Source of the DNA: Certhia americana
Lineage: Eukaryota; Chordata; Aves; Passeriformes; Certhiidae
Reading direction: 5' to 3'
NCBI GenBank assembly: GCA_018697195.1
Contig: CM031860.1
Span: 60,838,509-60,902,508 of the forward strand
Length of the DNA: 64,000 nucleotides
Shown: positions 24,013 to 35,800 of the stretch, one piece after another
Layout: each line of letters begins with the position of its first letter
Numbering within the stretch: the first letter of the stretch is position 1
Translations under genes and position numbers: made by a program
The notes under the pieces: generated by a model
Seen by the model: the letters and a program-made list of their open reading frames with translations, nothing else
The model's database searches: none
Told to the model about the DNA's origin: nothing

Positions 24013-27000
24013 CTGTGATTCAGCACTGCGGCCCGACCCCGCATCACCGGGCTCGGGGGGCGGTCGCGTCCCTGCCCCCGGCTGCAGTTGCTGCGAGAAA
24101 AATAATATACCGAGGAGAGAGGGCAGGATCCGACTCGGCCGACGCTTTTCAGGGAAAGAAAAATATTTACAGAGCCAGAACTGGGGGCTGACATTTGCAA
24201 GGCCGATCAGTTCGGGCAGTTTTAAGGCAGCTTAGTGGACACAGTTTATTTGGATTCGGGTTGCTGGGTGTAGGGATGATCCCTCCGCTCCTCGTTGCCG
24301 CACGCCAGCCCCGCTCTCAGCCCTTGGCTGGCGCGAAAGCAAATTCCACAGTGAGAGTCATCGGCACGGGTCGGAACTCGGACTCTGCAGCTTTGCCTCG
24401 GCACTCGAGCGCTGAGAGCTTGTGCCAAAGCCAAAGGCAAGCGTGAGCTGCACCCCGACTTCGGACAAGGGTTTAAGTTGGGTCTGTGCTCACAGTGGAA
24501 GCATTTTGGAGTGCAGCGTGGATCCCTGGTGAGGAACCTCGAAGAACCATCTTAGGCTGTACAAGAAGTGTTGACCTGCAAAGATACAATTTAGCCTGCT
24601 ATGGAAAACCTAACTAAAATCAAGCTACTGCGTTGAGATGAAGGCTCTCCTCTGAAGGAAACTCAACAGTGCTTCTGTATATTCAGTTATTTTAAGAATC
24701 CATAATTTGCATGAAAATTGGCAGCTCATACAGATGAGCACAAAAATAGCACAGCTTAAATTTAAAAACACTGAGAACCCCCCAGAGTATATACGCTGTA
24801 ATTCTGTACTATCAATTTTCAAAAAGACACACCAATATTGATCTGGAAAAGAGCATTTAAATCACTGTACTCCTCAGAGCCTTTAAAACACATTTACAGG
24901 TTTCTCAGTGTGCTGATATGATTTAAAAAGGAAAAGACTCAACAATACAAGTTCAGCTTGTTCTGTGACATGGCCAACACAGCCTCTTCCAGGAGAAAAC
25001 TCATTGACACTGTGTTCTTCAGGAATGGGCTCATTTTGATCTTGAAAGGGAATAAGTGGAAGGATTGCAGATGTAGCCGCTCTCAAAGCCCTTACAGGCT
25101 GGTAAATGTGCCCTTCCATTATGGAGTCATATACAACTTTATTCTTCAAAATTTTTATCTGGAAGAGATAAAAGTGGACTGCAAACCTTGTATCTACTGG
25201 TGCTGCTCTGTTAAATACAAAGGGATCTCAGCACCTCCACTGGGCCTGCAGCAAACCTCAGGTGGCAGGGCCAGGTGGAACAGAGGGGACCGGAGGCACA
25301 GCCCGGTGGAGGGGCTCACAGGGGCCGGGCTGAGTGCTGTTCTCTCCTTCACAGCCACAGCAACCTGGGAAACTTCCCCTGCCTAAACCAGGGCCCATCT
25401 CCCTGATGAGCAGGTGGCAAAGCATCAGTAAGACAATCCTTTGCCCTTGGCAAAAACCAAGGGAGTGGCTTTGTCCCTGCAGCTGGTGGAGCCAGGGGAC
25501 AGTCAATAAAACAAACATTTCCCATCACCTGTCACAGGGCCTCAGGCAGGCTCTGAGCCCTGAAGTGCCCCAGGTCTTTTCCAGAAGCTTTCTGAAGGCC
25601 CGTTTCTTTCATCACATGCACAAGAAGTTGCCTGATTTCTCTACCTTTTCTTTCAAGTGACTGTGAAGTAACTCCCACTCGTGTGAAGTGATGGGTGGGA
25701 GTTTGGAGAAGGACTTTGTATATTTAACTTTAGTTAGAAAACACGGTTGGGTTGGGGTTTTTTGTTTGGTTTGGGGTTTGTTTGTTTGGTTTTTTTACAT
25801 GAGCACGGCAGACCTTACTCCAGTAGATTCCTTTGATTCTCCCTTGTAATTTCTTTGGGGTGCCCTCACTTCCCCCAGCAGGAAGGCACCTTACAACAAT
25901 TACTCCTCTACGCTCACAGCTGAACTATTTGCAACGCCAACTTCTGGGGAAGCTGTCACCAGTGTGTCATTTCCAAGTGCTCATGGGCTGAACTAAATGA
26001 GGCCCCTGCAGAGACAAAGCCAATCATCTGCCAGAACTCAAAACCCTGGAGTCGTTTCAGGAAAGTACAAATGATATTTCAAGTCGGTATTCAAAACCCC
26101 CACTAAACAACCCAAAACAAAGCAGCTGCCAACACTGAAACACCCGGATGAGAGGCAGGTACAACCAAGAACTGCAAGTGATGAGTTAACCAAAGGTCTA
26201 GCACAGCAAAGCTAAATGGATCCAGCACCTCTCCCAGGCTCTCTGGTCCTTTCTTCCCTCCCCACCTCTGCATCCCTGATGCACTAAGCTGACCCTAACA
26301 GAAAATGTTCCATTTTCAGGATGTAGCTCTCATTTGGTTTCCAGTTGCAACTCAGAATGTCTTTGACGTGTCACCTGCAAACAATCTTTCAGGGAGTTTT
26401 AATTATCTGGAAAATCTAAATATCTTAGGGGTGAATTGAAATTCATTGGGGCTGAACACAAAGATGACACACACTGGCATTTTTAAAGACCCCAGGGTTA
26501 ACACTACTTAATTAACAGCATTAAACAGTCATCAGTCAGTCCTGTGCTCACAGAGCAAATATTACAAATGTGAAGAGAATGCAGAATAAAAATTCCACCT
26601 TTAAACAAAAGCCCAAAGCAAGGATCTGCTTTTAAATAATTTTGGCAGCAAAAATATTTTACTATAATTTAGGAGCAAATGAGCCCAAATCCTGAGAACT
26701 GGGACAGCTACCTTTCCTTGTCAGACAACCAAACCTGCAGTCTCTTTATCTGCTGCCCCTTGGTAAATGGCAAGGATTCCCTCTCCTCCCCCATCCTCTC
26801 CTATGAGCAGTTGCTGACTGTGCAGCCTGGGAATATGGAAAATAATCCACTTTCCAGACTTCTGTGGGGAACACAAGAAAAGTACTGTCATTTTGAAATC
26901 AGTAAAACAGAGGATTAACCATAAAACAGAGGATTAAACGTCATAATTCATTCCTTTGCCATGTTAAAAGAACATCACCATTTTTTATGAGTTTATCAAG

Positions 27001-27079
27001 ATAACAGTTCAGCAAACTAATATTCAAACATCCTGAAAGACAGTTTTCCCGAGAGCAAACTCTGCAAATGCAATTTATG

Positions 27080-27150
27080 TTGATGATAGGAATTGGCCCT
27101 CGATGATCCTTGTGGGTCCCTTACGACTCAGGATATTCTGATTCTGTGAA
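27080..27150 (+). mobile_element. short CR1 3' end
   Basis: About 70 bp ending gggtcccttacgactcagga tattctgattctgtga, the sense-orientation CR1 terminus with its ATTCTGTG-type end repeat. Heavily truncated. Confidence 0.72.
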
Positions 27151-27459
27151 TTCATTAGCACAGAAATTCTTGATGTGCTTCTTTATCAACATGGGTGCAT
27201 CTCGACATGTTTTAGGTGTGATACGAAACTGTGCCTCCTTGTAATTGCTATTAAATAAAACAAAGAAGCTGCTATGAGAGACTTAAAGCAAGTCAGCAGC
27301 AGCCCAGACATTATTGCATTGCAGTCAGAGGAATTTTAAATCAGAAGATGTTTTCACTTTGTACAAGTGGCCAACAGGAAGTGTAGATTTAACAGAGGTG
27401 TGAATCTGTAACACAGTGATCGCTACTGACAGCTCAGCTAAAGCCCTGGCTGTTTAACC

Positions 27460-27680
27460 GTGGAATTCTGGCATGGTTTGGCTTGGGAGGGACCTCCAAG
27501 AACATCCAGTTCCACCCCCTGCCATTTGCGTGAGGCAGTCCCGGCGATCTGGTGGTGATTCACACAGGAATTCAGGTTGGACAGGACGCCGGGAGGCTCT
27601 GAAGCCCAACCCCCCTGCTCAGGGTCAGCTGTGACACCCGGGCAGGTGATCAGGGGTTTCTGCAGCCACAGCTGGAGCTG
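27460..27680 (-). mobile_element. diverged CR1 fragment
   Basis: Starts tggaattctggcatggtttg gcttgggagggacctccaag and continues ttccaccccctgcca, the CR1 3' end in reverse complement. Similarity fades after about 27560; the right boundary is uncertain. Confidence 0.65.
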
Positions 27681-28337
27681 GTGGTCACCCCCTGCGGGAA
27701 TTTGATCTGCTATAAACACACAATGATTGGCGGCACAAAAATGGACATCAATCAAGGCAAACCAACTTAAGGGAGCAGAATAAAATAATTAAAACTTCAA
27801 ATAAAGACACTCCTTCCCTAGGCAGTTTGCGTTTGCTGTTTTTTGTACCGGTGAAAAACTATTTGTTGCCCCCTTGGAGAAGACCAGCTGTGTTTAATGT
27901 CTAAAATAAATAAATCTATAAGGAGTCCTTGCTTGAGTGTGCTGAGGTGACCAAGGCACCTGCAGCAGTGGAGAACTTCACAAATTAAACCCCTGGCTGA
28001 TGACCTAAGAAACCAGAGGAGCGGTTTGTGTTTAAGCATAATTTGTGATTAAATAAAGAGCAAAAACATAGAAAAGCAGCAGTTTGGGCTGAAATTGGAC
28101 TAATTACTGACAGTACACATCACACAAGTCCCATGTTCTTGTGAGAATACAGAACTCTTGATTTTCCCATCCTGCCCAGCACCGTGGATACAGTTGAAGC
28201 AACTCAGACAAAATGCTGGTTTTCCAATCAACTTTGTCCAAATTTATTATGAACTTTGTTTGTACTGTGCTACACAAAACAAAGAGACCGTTGTGTCCTG
28301 GGCTACTGCCTCCAAACACCAAAGCTCATAGAGTCAC

Positions 28338-28870
28338 CATCATAAAATCACAGAATGGTTTGGCTTGGAAGAGACCTTGAAGACCGTGTAGTTCCAACAG
28401 CCCTGCAGCGTGTGGGGACACCTTCCACTTCAGGTCACTCAGAGCCCCATCCAGCCCAGCCTTGAATACTTCCAGGGATGGCACATCCACAGTTTCCCTG
28501 GGCAGCCTATTCCAGTGCCTCCCTAACCCCCACAGGAAAGAATTATTTCCTAATATCCAATCTAAACCTGCTCTCTTTCACTTTATAGCCATTCCCCCTT
28601 GTCCTGTCACTACATGCCCCCATAAAATCTTGCCCCATCTTTTCTCTTAAGTTCCCTTCATGTACTGGAAGATCACGGTTAGGTAACTCAAAGCTTTCTC
28701 TCTTCCAGGTTGAACAATCCCAATTTTCTCAGATGTGCTTCATCCCTCTCATCAGCTTGGTGGTCTCCTCTGAATTCGCCTGGAGCTGGCATTACCCAAG
28801 TGGAATTCCACCTGAGGCATCTCTCTGAGCTCATTTTTATGAGCCGCTGCCCGTCCAACGCACTTCAGCC
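28338..28870 (-). mobile_element. long CR1 LINE fragment upstream of RMND5A
   Basis: Starts aatcacagaatggtttggct and keeps the full series of reverse-complement CR1 blocks: ttgaatacttccagggatgg, gggcagcctattccagtgcc, ccattcccccttgtcctgtc, actacatgcccccataaaat and cttccaggttgaacaatccc. It is the best preserved CR1 in the window and ends about 230 bp before the RMND5A CpG island. Confidence 0.92.
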
Positions 28871-29141
28871 TGTTGATCAACACAGCACCCAGCAGGAAGT
28901 TTACTGCCCAATTAACAACCCAACGACAGGTTCCATGCTCCCTTCGCGGCTCGCCGGGCTCCTTAGCTCAGCCCTGGCGCTGCTCAGTTATTTGTGCCAT
29001 GTTTGGGGCAGCTGCGAGATCCGCCCCACAAAGACTGGCTGGGAGAGAACCCCTTGTGCCGCGGGTACCACACGGGGGTCACCCCAGCGGTGACATCACA
29101 CCCAAGACACGGCCCTAAACCGCTCTCCGGCCCAAGGAGTC

Positions 29142-29205
29142 AAGACCCGGAGGAGCCAAGACCCGGAGGAGCCAAGACCCGGAGGAGCCAAGACCCGGAG
29201 GAGCC
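29142..29205 (+). repeat. 16-bp x 4 minisatellite in RMND5A promoter
   Basis: Four perfect tandem copies of aagacccggaggagcc. They begin 601 bp upstream of the RMND5A start codon, at the left shoulder of the CpG island. Perfect identity of the copies suggests recent expansion or strong turnover. Confidence 0.98.
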
Positions 29206-29742
29206 ATCCCGGCCCCCGAGGCCTCCCCGGGCCCGGCGCCCCTCAGGCCTCGGCGTCACCATGGCAACAGCGCCCCTCAGGCCCCCGTGCTTAGGTGCCC
29301 ACCTCCCTGCCTGATCCGCAACACCCCCGGGATAGCCGTTCCTCAGGCTGACCCCCCACGCGCCCCCCAACCGGGAAGCACTTCCTGACCCCCCCGGGAC
29401 ACCGGAAAAAAGGACCCGCCCACCCCCGCCGGCGGCGGCCCAGAGCTGCCCGCCGCGCCGCCGGACTGAAAATCAGCGCTCCGCCCCTGCGTTGCGCCGA
29501 GGTCCCTCGCTGAGGCGTCCGCGGCGCTGCCTGCGCGGAGCGCCGTGAGGTCCCCGCGTGCCCGCAGCGCTGCCTGCGCGGAAGTGCGGCGGCCCGAGGC
29601 GACGGTGCGGCGCGGGAGCGGGGCCGGGACCGGCCGAGCGCCGGGGCTGGCGGCGGGCCCGGGCAGCGCGGGGGGCCCGGCAGACGGGCAGCAGGAGGAG
29701 CAGGACGAGGAGGAGGAGGAGGAGCAGCGCGGCCCGGGCGCG

Positions 29743-29884
29743 ATGGACCAGTGCGTGACGGTGGAGCGGGAGCTGGAGAAGGTGCTGCAGAAGTTCTCGG
29801 GATACGGGCAGCTCTGCGAACGCAGCCTGGAGGAGCTGATCCAGTACGCGGGAGGGCTGCGCAGGGAGATCCTGCAGACCGAGA
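29743..29884 (+). CDS. RMND5A: RMND5A coding exon 1
   Basis: 142 nt, residues 1-47, N-terminal helical region. The donor GAGA|GTACGT splits an Asn codon (A|AT), giving L-Q-T-E-N-Q-D-G-D-L-S-G across the junction. It is the only RMND5A exon inside the CpG island. Confidence 0.95.
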
Positions 29885-32800
29885 GTACGTGGAGACCCCC
29901 TCCCTCTGCCGAGGGGACGCGGCACCGCTCCTCCCTCCCTCCGGGGAGGGGAAGCCCAAAATTTGGGGCATTGTGGGCTGGACATCCCTCAAAACTTCGG
30001 GTTCTGTGGGCTGGGAACCCCTCTAAGGAGAGCCTTTGCCCCCCACCCTGAGGGGTCTGTGCTGCGAGTTGAGTCGGGGTCTTCCCCCCGGAGCCTCGGG
30101 GGCGTTGTGGACAGGGAATATTTAAAAGGTGGGAGCAGAGGAGGTTTGGGGTGGATATCAGAAAAAGGTTTTTTCACGCAGAGCACTGAACAGGCTCCCC
30201 TGGGAAGTGGTCACAACAGGAGCCTGGCAGAGTTCATAAGTGCTGGGACGATGCTTTCAGGCCAGTGGTGGGATTGTTGGGGTTGTCCTGTGCAGGGCCA
30301 CGAGCTGGACTCGCTGCTTCTGGTGAGTCCCTTCCAGCTCAGCATATTCCATGATTTTGTGATCAGTCTCGGCCCTCCGGGGCCTCTCCTGCCTCGTGTG
30401 TGCTGCTGGAGAGGTTTGTTTGTTCCTGGTCAGCAGGTCTGGCGTGACCCTGGTCAGCGTGTTCATAACCCTTTATGTTGGGTGACAAAGGGGTTGGTCA
30501 CCCCGGGGGAAATACAGAGGAAATACTGCAGAGCTGACCTGTTTGCTTTCCCCCCTCCACTCCCCGCCTTCTTTTTCTTTTTCTTTTTCCTCTGTCTGTC
30601 TCTCTTTGCTGTGGCTGTTTGGTGGTTTTCAGGGTAAAGCCGCGCTCAGCAGCAGGTAAACAAGCTTTGTCTGTGTGTCACAGCTGATGCTGGGCACTGG
30701 CGAGGGCTGTAAACACGGGGCGTTTAAACCTTGCGAAATCCCGGAGATGGAGGTTGTGCCTTGTTTGTTGGAGTGGGAGGGAATGGAGAGGCAGCTGAAG
30801 TGATTTACTCAAGGCCGTGCAGGAAGCGAGTGATGGCTCAGGGATTAAAAATAGGAACTTGCAGGCTCCTGAGACCAAAGTTGAGAGCAACTGTGCTGCT
30901 GCCCTGCTTTTGTTTTTGTTTGCTGTGGTCCTGTGCGAATACAGGTGCAAAGCTCAGTCAGAAATGTGGATAATTCCAGGAACACAAGCATGAGTGTGTG
31001 GAGCTGCTGTGTGTGTACCCAGAAGTTTCTGTAGAGAGCAAACATGGAATTCTCATTGTGAGGTGTTTATCTGGGATGAAATAAGGCTTGGCCTTTTTGG
31101 CTTTCTTTTGAACTGTGTTTTAGTAACTGTTATTTGTGCTGTTTGAAACAGTCTGGGCTTGGGTATTGAGGACAGTCACTAAAATATGTGTCTTCAGAAA
31201 CTGAGGTGCTGATCTTTCTTGGAGAGCTCTGTGTGTGTAACCCTCACACTTGTGCTGGTCTTTGTTGGTCTGTAAAGCTTTGACTGTGACATTCCTGTTG
31301 CAGCTCCAGAGTTTTTACTTTCTTTGTAATAAATTTAGAAGGTTCCAGTGTGTGATTCCTTCAGGGTTCTGGTTGGGTTTTCCATCCAAGCTTGGATTAG
31401 CAGGTTTTGGCACTGCAGTAAAGGCCTTGGACATAATTTCAGCACTTATCAAGTGATGCTGTCCCAGAGACTACAACCCAAATTGAGCTTTCTTTTAGTA
31501 AGTGCTCTAGAATGAAGGCAATACATTGTTAGTGCCCCTTCAGACATCTGGGGACTCTCCAGTTTTGGCATCTGAGGGTGAGCTGGATTTGTAGGGGCCA
31601 AAATTCATACTATTTTCTTTTTTCTTTAGGATATTATTTGTAACTTTCTAAAAAGAATGTGTATTTTCAGCTTTTATACACTGCCTTGAGGATTTTTGAG
31701 ATTGGATGGAATTGAAAGCAGCCAGACACCTTAAAGTGGAAGTCTGATTCAGGGCTATGAACTGCAGGAATAGGCTCCTGGATGTAATTTTGAAGGAAAA
31801 GAGAAATGAACTCACTGCTGAAGAAGAGGTTAGGACAAGATCTGAGAGCAAAGATGTATGAAAAGACCTTAAATAGGCAGTGGATAAAAAAAGGAAGTGG
31901 GTGGAGAAAAAGAAACTGTTAGAAACTGCTTTAACCTCTAAACTGGTTTTCTTCTCCCCCCTTCCCATAGTGTATTAAAATGTCTTGAGCTGATTTCATG
32001 ACAAAACCTAAAGGGCAGACCAGCCCTATGCTCAGGCCTGTGAATGGCAAGACAAAGTTTGGTTTTTTCTCTTTTCCCTTAATAAATCTGTCTTTCTGAA
32101 GTAGCCAAGGCTTGAATATTCTTGGATGGTATAAGTGTGTCTGGCTGAGTAAACTTGGCATTGGACTGTGCTCAGTGTTTGTGGGCCAATATATTTAATT
32201 TTTTTAAGACTGTGACCGTGCACACACATCACAGAGTGAAGCTGTCTCTATCCTGTGAACCCTGAATTGTCAGGAGGGGTGGCTGCAGCCTTTCTCCTGC
32301 TGATTTAGTGCAAGTAGCTCATAATTTGATTGGAGCTGAAAGAGAGGGGTGCAGAGGGGAAACCTTCTACAGCTCTGATGGCTTTTCCTCTGTAGGCATT
32401 ATCATTGCTTTACTGGAGTTGGGTTTCTGCTACAATGTCAGGGGCCAATAATTCACTTCTTTGCTTGGGATAAAAGCAGGCACCCATGTGAGTTGTTTGG
32501 GTTTTAGCTTAATGGCTTTCAGAAAGTGCATTTTAGCCTTTCTGTTTGTTGGGGAATGGGCATTTCTATTTTGTCTGTTGCATAAGCTCTGGCTGGTCAT
32601 TTTGCCATGGCAAAATTCATGAGACAGTTCAAGAGCCTTCATGTTGTTTTAAGTGTTTGTCATAAAAATTAAATAGCAACTAAGAAGTAATGAATATTCT
32701 TGAAATAATTTTGGGAGATGAATTTCTTGGAGCAGTTGAGTGGAATTTTTGGTTTTAGTATGGGATGCTTAGGAACACTGAAGTGACTGTTTGCTCCTTA

Positions 32801-35800
32801 GTGACTATCTGACTATCAGTGACTGTATTACTCCTCACTCATCTGCTAGGAAAAAAACCACAGAACCCCATTAGCCTTTTGACCAGGAGATGATCCTTGG
32901 CTTCATGGGACTGGAGGGAGAAAAAAGCATGGTAAAGCTTATTTTTATTTTTAAAACTCATGGCTGTTGGAGAAATGCTGTTGAAACTTCCCCAGCTGGG
33001 ATTTGTGGGCCCGTGCAGGAGCTGTTTCCTTGTCAGAGGGGAGGTGGCTGTGGTGACAGTGTCAGCAGCAGCATTCAGAGGGTGCAAGAAGGAAGGTGCC
33101 AAGAAAAAGTGGCAGTGAAATTATTATCTACTCCCTATGATTGCAGTTTTTTTTCTGGATTCTCTTTGTTCTCTCCAGAAACTGGGCTCCTAACACGCTG
33201 CTGAAAGCAAAGATGTGTTAAAATACCAAATCAAAAAGGAACAAACTTAAAAAGTGAACACGTTTTCCTTAAAATCCTTCTTCTAAAGAGAGATTTTGCT
33301 GATTCTGTTTTTTCACATGAAGGCTTTGGGTCTGGAATATTAGGGAAACTTCTGAACTGCTCTCCCACTTAAATTAGCCTTCCTGTGCAGTGGAAGGCTG
33401 CTAAGTCTGTGTCCCTAAAGGAAAAATTCTTCATGTAGAATGAACTTTGAGAAAGTAGAGACCTTCAGAGGTAAGACTGGAAGGGAGATTTTTCTTGTAT
33501 TTTCAAATCAAAAGCAGGAAGAAAGGACTGAAGAAAAGCACCAAAAAAAAAAAAAAAAAAAAAGTTGTGTCTTGTTTGAGTCAGAAAAAAAAATTCTGAG
33601 TGATGTTTGAATCAAGGCACAAAGGATGTAAGCTGTGAAGTGCTGTGATGTGGTCAGGGGCCTGAAAGCTTGTTCTGTTTATTATTTTCTTCACAAGAGT
33701 GGGTCATGCAGCAGTGAACCTGTTGGACATCAGCTAAGAAATGTCACTGTTTCTAGAGAATAAATCATATAACAAGGTCCACAGGTCCTCCACGGACTGC
33801 TTCTCATCCACTGAGGGGAATTGGAGACTGTTCACAGCTATTGGAGACTGTTCAGAGCTGCTGCCACAAGGCAGGAAGCAGAAGTTTCATACAGCTCAAA
33901 CACAGAGTCCAATAGCAGTGGGTGGCTTGTGGGGCAAGAATTAATTGGGCCATCATTAATCCATATTTTGCTTGCACCCTGTTGAAGTTAAACATAATGT
34001 TCTCATGTACCTGTAGGGGCTGTAGTAGCTTCAGTATCCTTCTGTTATGTCCTTAGAGATTTGTGAACTGAGTGTAACTTGGAGATGTTTATTCATTTGC
34101 TGTGACTGAGATACATGAGACTTCTACATTAAATTTTTAAACTGTTGCACTTGTTCAGTGTTCTGGTGCACCCAGCTGGATTCCTAATTCCACAGGACAG
34201 CTTTCATTCAGGTGAATTCCTTTACATTTGCCTTCAGTTAAGCTGATCTTGCTTTGCAAATGCTCACGTTATTTCTTTAGTATCATTTTCTGTTTATGTT
34301 GTTGCTTATTAAGAGATTTAATATTACTATTTGTTTGTAACAAAGTTGGTAATTCTCCTCTCTTTTGTCTAGATCAAGATGGGGACTTGTCGGGGACAAT
34401 TTCACTTGTTATGACGCAGTGTTGTAAAAGAATAAAAGACACAGTCCAAAAACTGGCCTCAGATCACAAAGACATTCACAGCAGTGTATCCCGAGTTGGA
34501 AAAGCCATTGATAAGGTATTTATTTTGTACTTTGACTGCATTATCACATTATAGCACACATGGTGGGTGCTCTGCTTCCCAGAATTTGGGTTTTTGCTTC
34601 TATTAATCTGAACTAAATATTCTGTCAGCTGCAGAAGCAAAGGCAAGCCAGTGGGCAGCACAGCACTTGCTTTGAGAACTCACTGCAGACAGCCTATTCC
34701 TTCTGGGACAGCTGAAATCTACTAATATCTTACAGAACATACCCCATAGATACTAGAGGATGTCGAAATATTTCATGTTTTATCAGTTTAGCAAAATGTT
34801 TTCTTCAATGTCTGTCTCAGTAAGAAATACTGTTGTGTTTTATGTCTATGTGTGTATATCTATATATCTATATCTGTGTATATATATATATATATTTCTA
34901 GTTATTGTCAGTTGCAGGTAACTCTAAAGTGCCATTTTGCAGTGTCAGTGGCTGCTCCATCCCTGGAAGTATTCAAGGTGACTTTGAGGAATTTGGTCCA
35001 ATGGGAGAACCCTGCCCGTGGCTGGGGGTTGGAACAAGATATCTTTAAGATCCAACCTAAAATATTCTGTGTGATTCTGAGAATTTTTAAAGAAACATTT
35101 TGTACCTCTTTCAGGGATGTTACTGGTTTTGGGAGCTTAATTTTATAGCAGTGCTCTTAATGAGCAGTAGAGGAAATTCAGCATCTCACAGTCTCTGTGT
35201 CTAAGGGATAAGATAGGGCAGCTTATCTTTGCTGCTTTACATATGAGATATCTGAGTTCCAGGTTCAACAATAACTGGGATATGAATGTTTTTGTACCTG
35301 TTTTTATGGGTAAATATTAACAGTTCTTGGAAATTTTACTGAGATGGTTCTACATGTACACTTTCAGGCCATGCTTTTCTCCCTCTCTGTTCTGTTATAT
35401 AAAAGTATTTTGTGTGCAGGGAGTCTGGTATTTGCTGTTATGGACATTTTGTGATAGTTTCACATCAGAACGTGACTGACAGGGTCTAAACATTTGTTCA
35501 GCACACAGCACTGATTTATCCTTTGGGAATTCTCATTTAAACTTTGGCAGTAATGATAATCTGCTAAAGCATAATGTAACAATAATGTGATGAAGAAACA
35601 AAATACATAGTGCTGCATTATTAGGCAGAATGTCCACGAAACTTAGATTTTTTTTTTGTTTATATCTGACTGACCATTGGGGAGAGTTCAAACTTTGTCC
35701 TAATAGCTTTAATCCACACGTCACTGTTATCCAAAGCTTAAGGATGCATCTGTCTCAAATCCTTGCTGCTGTATCTAAACCAATTAACTAGAGTAAAATT

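Larger units (their letters stand above)
23150..24110 (-). promoter_or_regulatory. RNF103: CpG-island promoter of RNF103
   Basis: GC-rich, CpG-dense sequence spanning RNF103 exon 1 and about 330 bp upstream. No TATA box evident. It includes a tgacgt CRE-like half-site near 23929 and a long pyrimidine tract at 23945-24012. The 5'UTR should lie between 23785 and about 23950, not defined more closely. Confidence 0.72.
24111..29100. other. intergenic region between RNF103 and RMND5A promoters
   Basis: About 5 kb between the two divergent genes. No gene found. It holds three CR1 fragments, a GT-rich low-complexity run at 25745-25797 (gtttggtttggggtttgttt), and otherwise unique sequence. Confidence 0.7.
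29100..30060 (+). promoter_or_regulatory. RMND5A: CpG-island promoter and 5'UTR of RMND5A
   Basis: Extremely GC-rich with dense CpG, covering the 5'UTR, exon 1 and the start of intron 1. No TATA box evident. The transcription start probably lies between about 29400 and 29650. Reading frames within it are long only because GC-rich DNA has few stops. The RMND5A frame stays open upstream of the ATG to at least 29545 but holds no in-frame ATG. Confidence 0.75.
29885..34372 (+). other. RMND5A: RMND5A intron 1
   Basis: 4.5 kb. It contains a CR1 at 30105-30365, a run of 22-23 A at 33541-33563 and a 20-bp tandem duplication at 33821-33860 (ttggagactgttcacagcta and its near copy). The remainder is unique; no other exon recognised. 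Confidence 0.9.

Noticed and set aside
29545..29742. In-frame N-terminal extension of RMND5A
   Set aside because: The frame is open upstream, but has no ATG (it would start at GTG), and the extension is low-complexity; the conserved protein starts at 29743.
29291..29992. 233-codon and 170-codon minus-strand frames opposite RMND5A exon 1
   Set aside because: Pro/Arg/Ala-rich translations of a CpG island with few stops; antisense to a confirmed exon and no family features.
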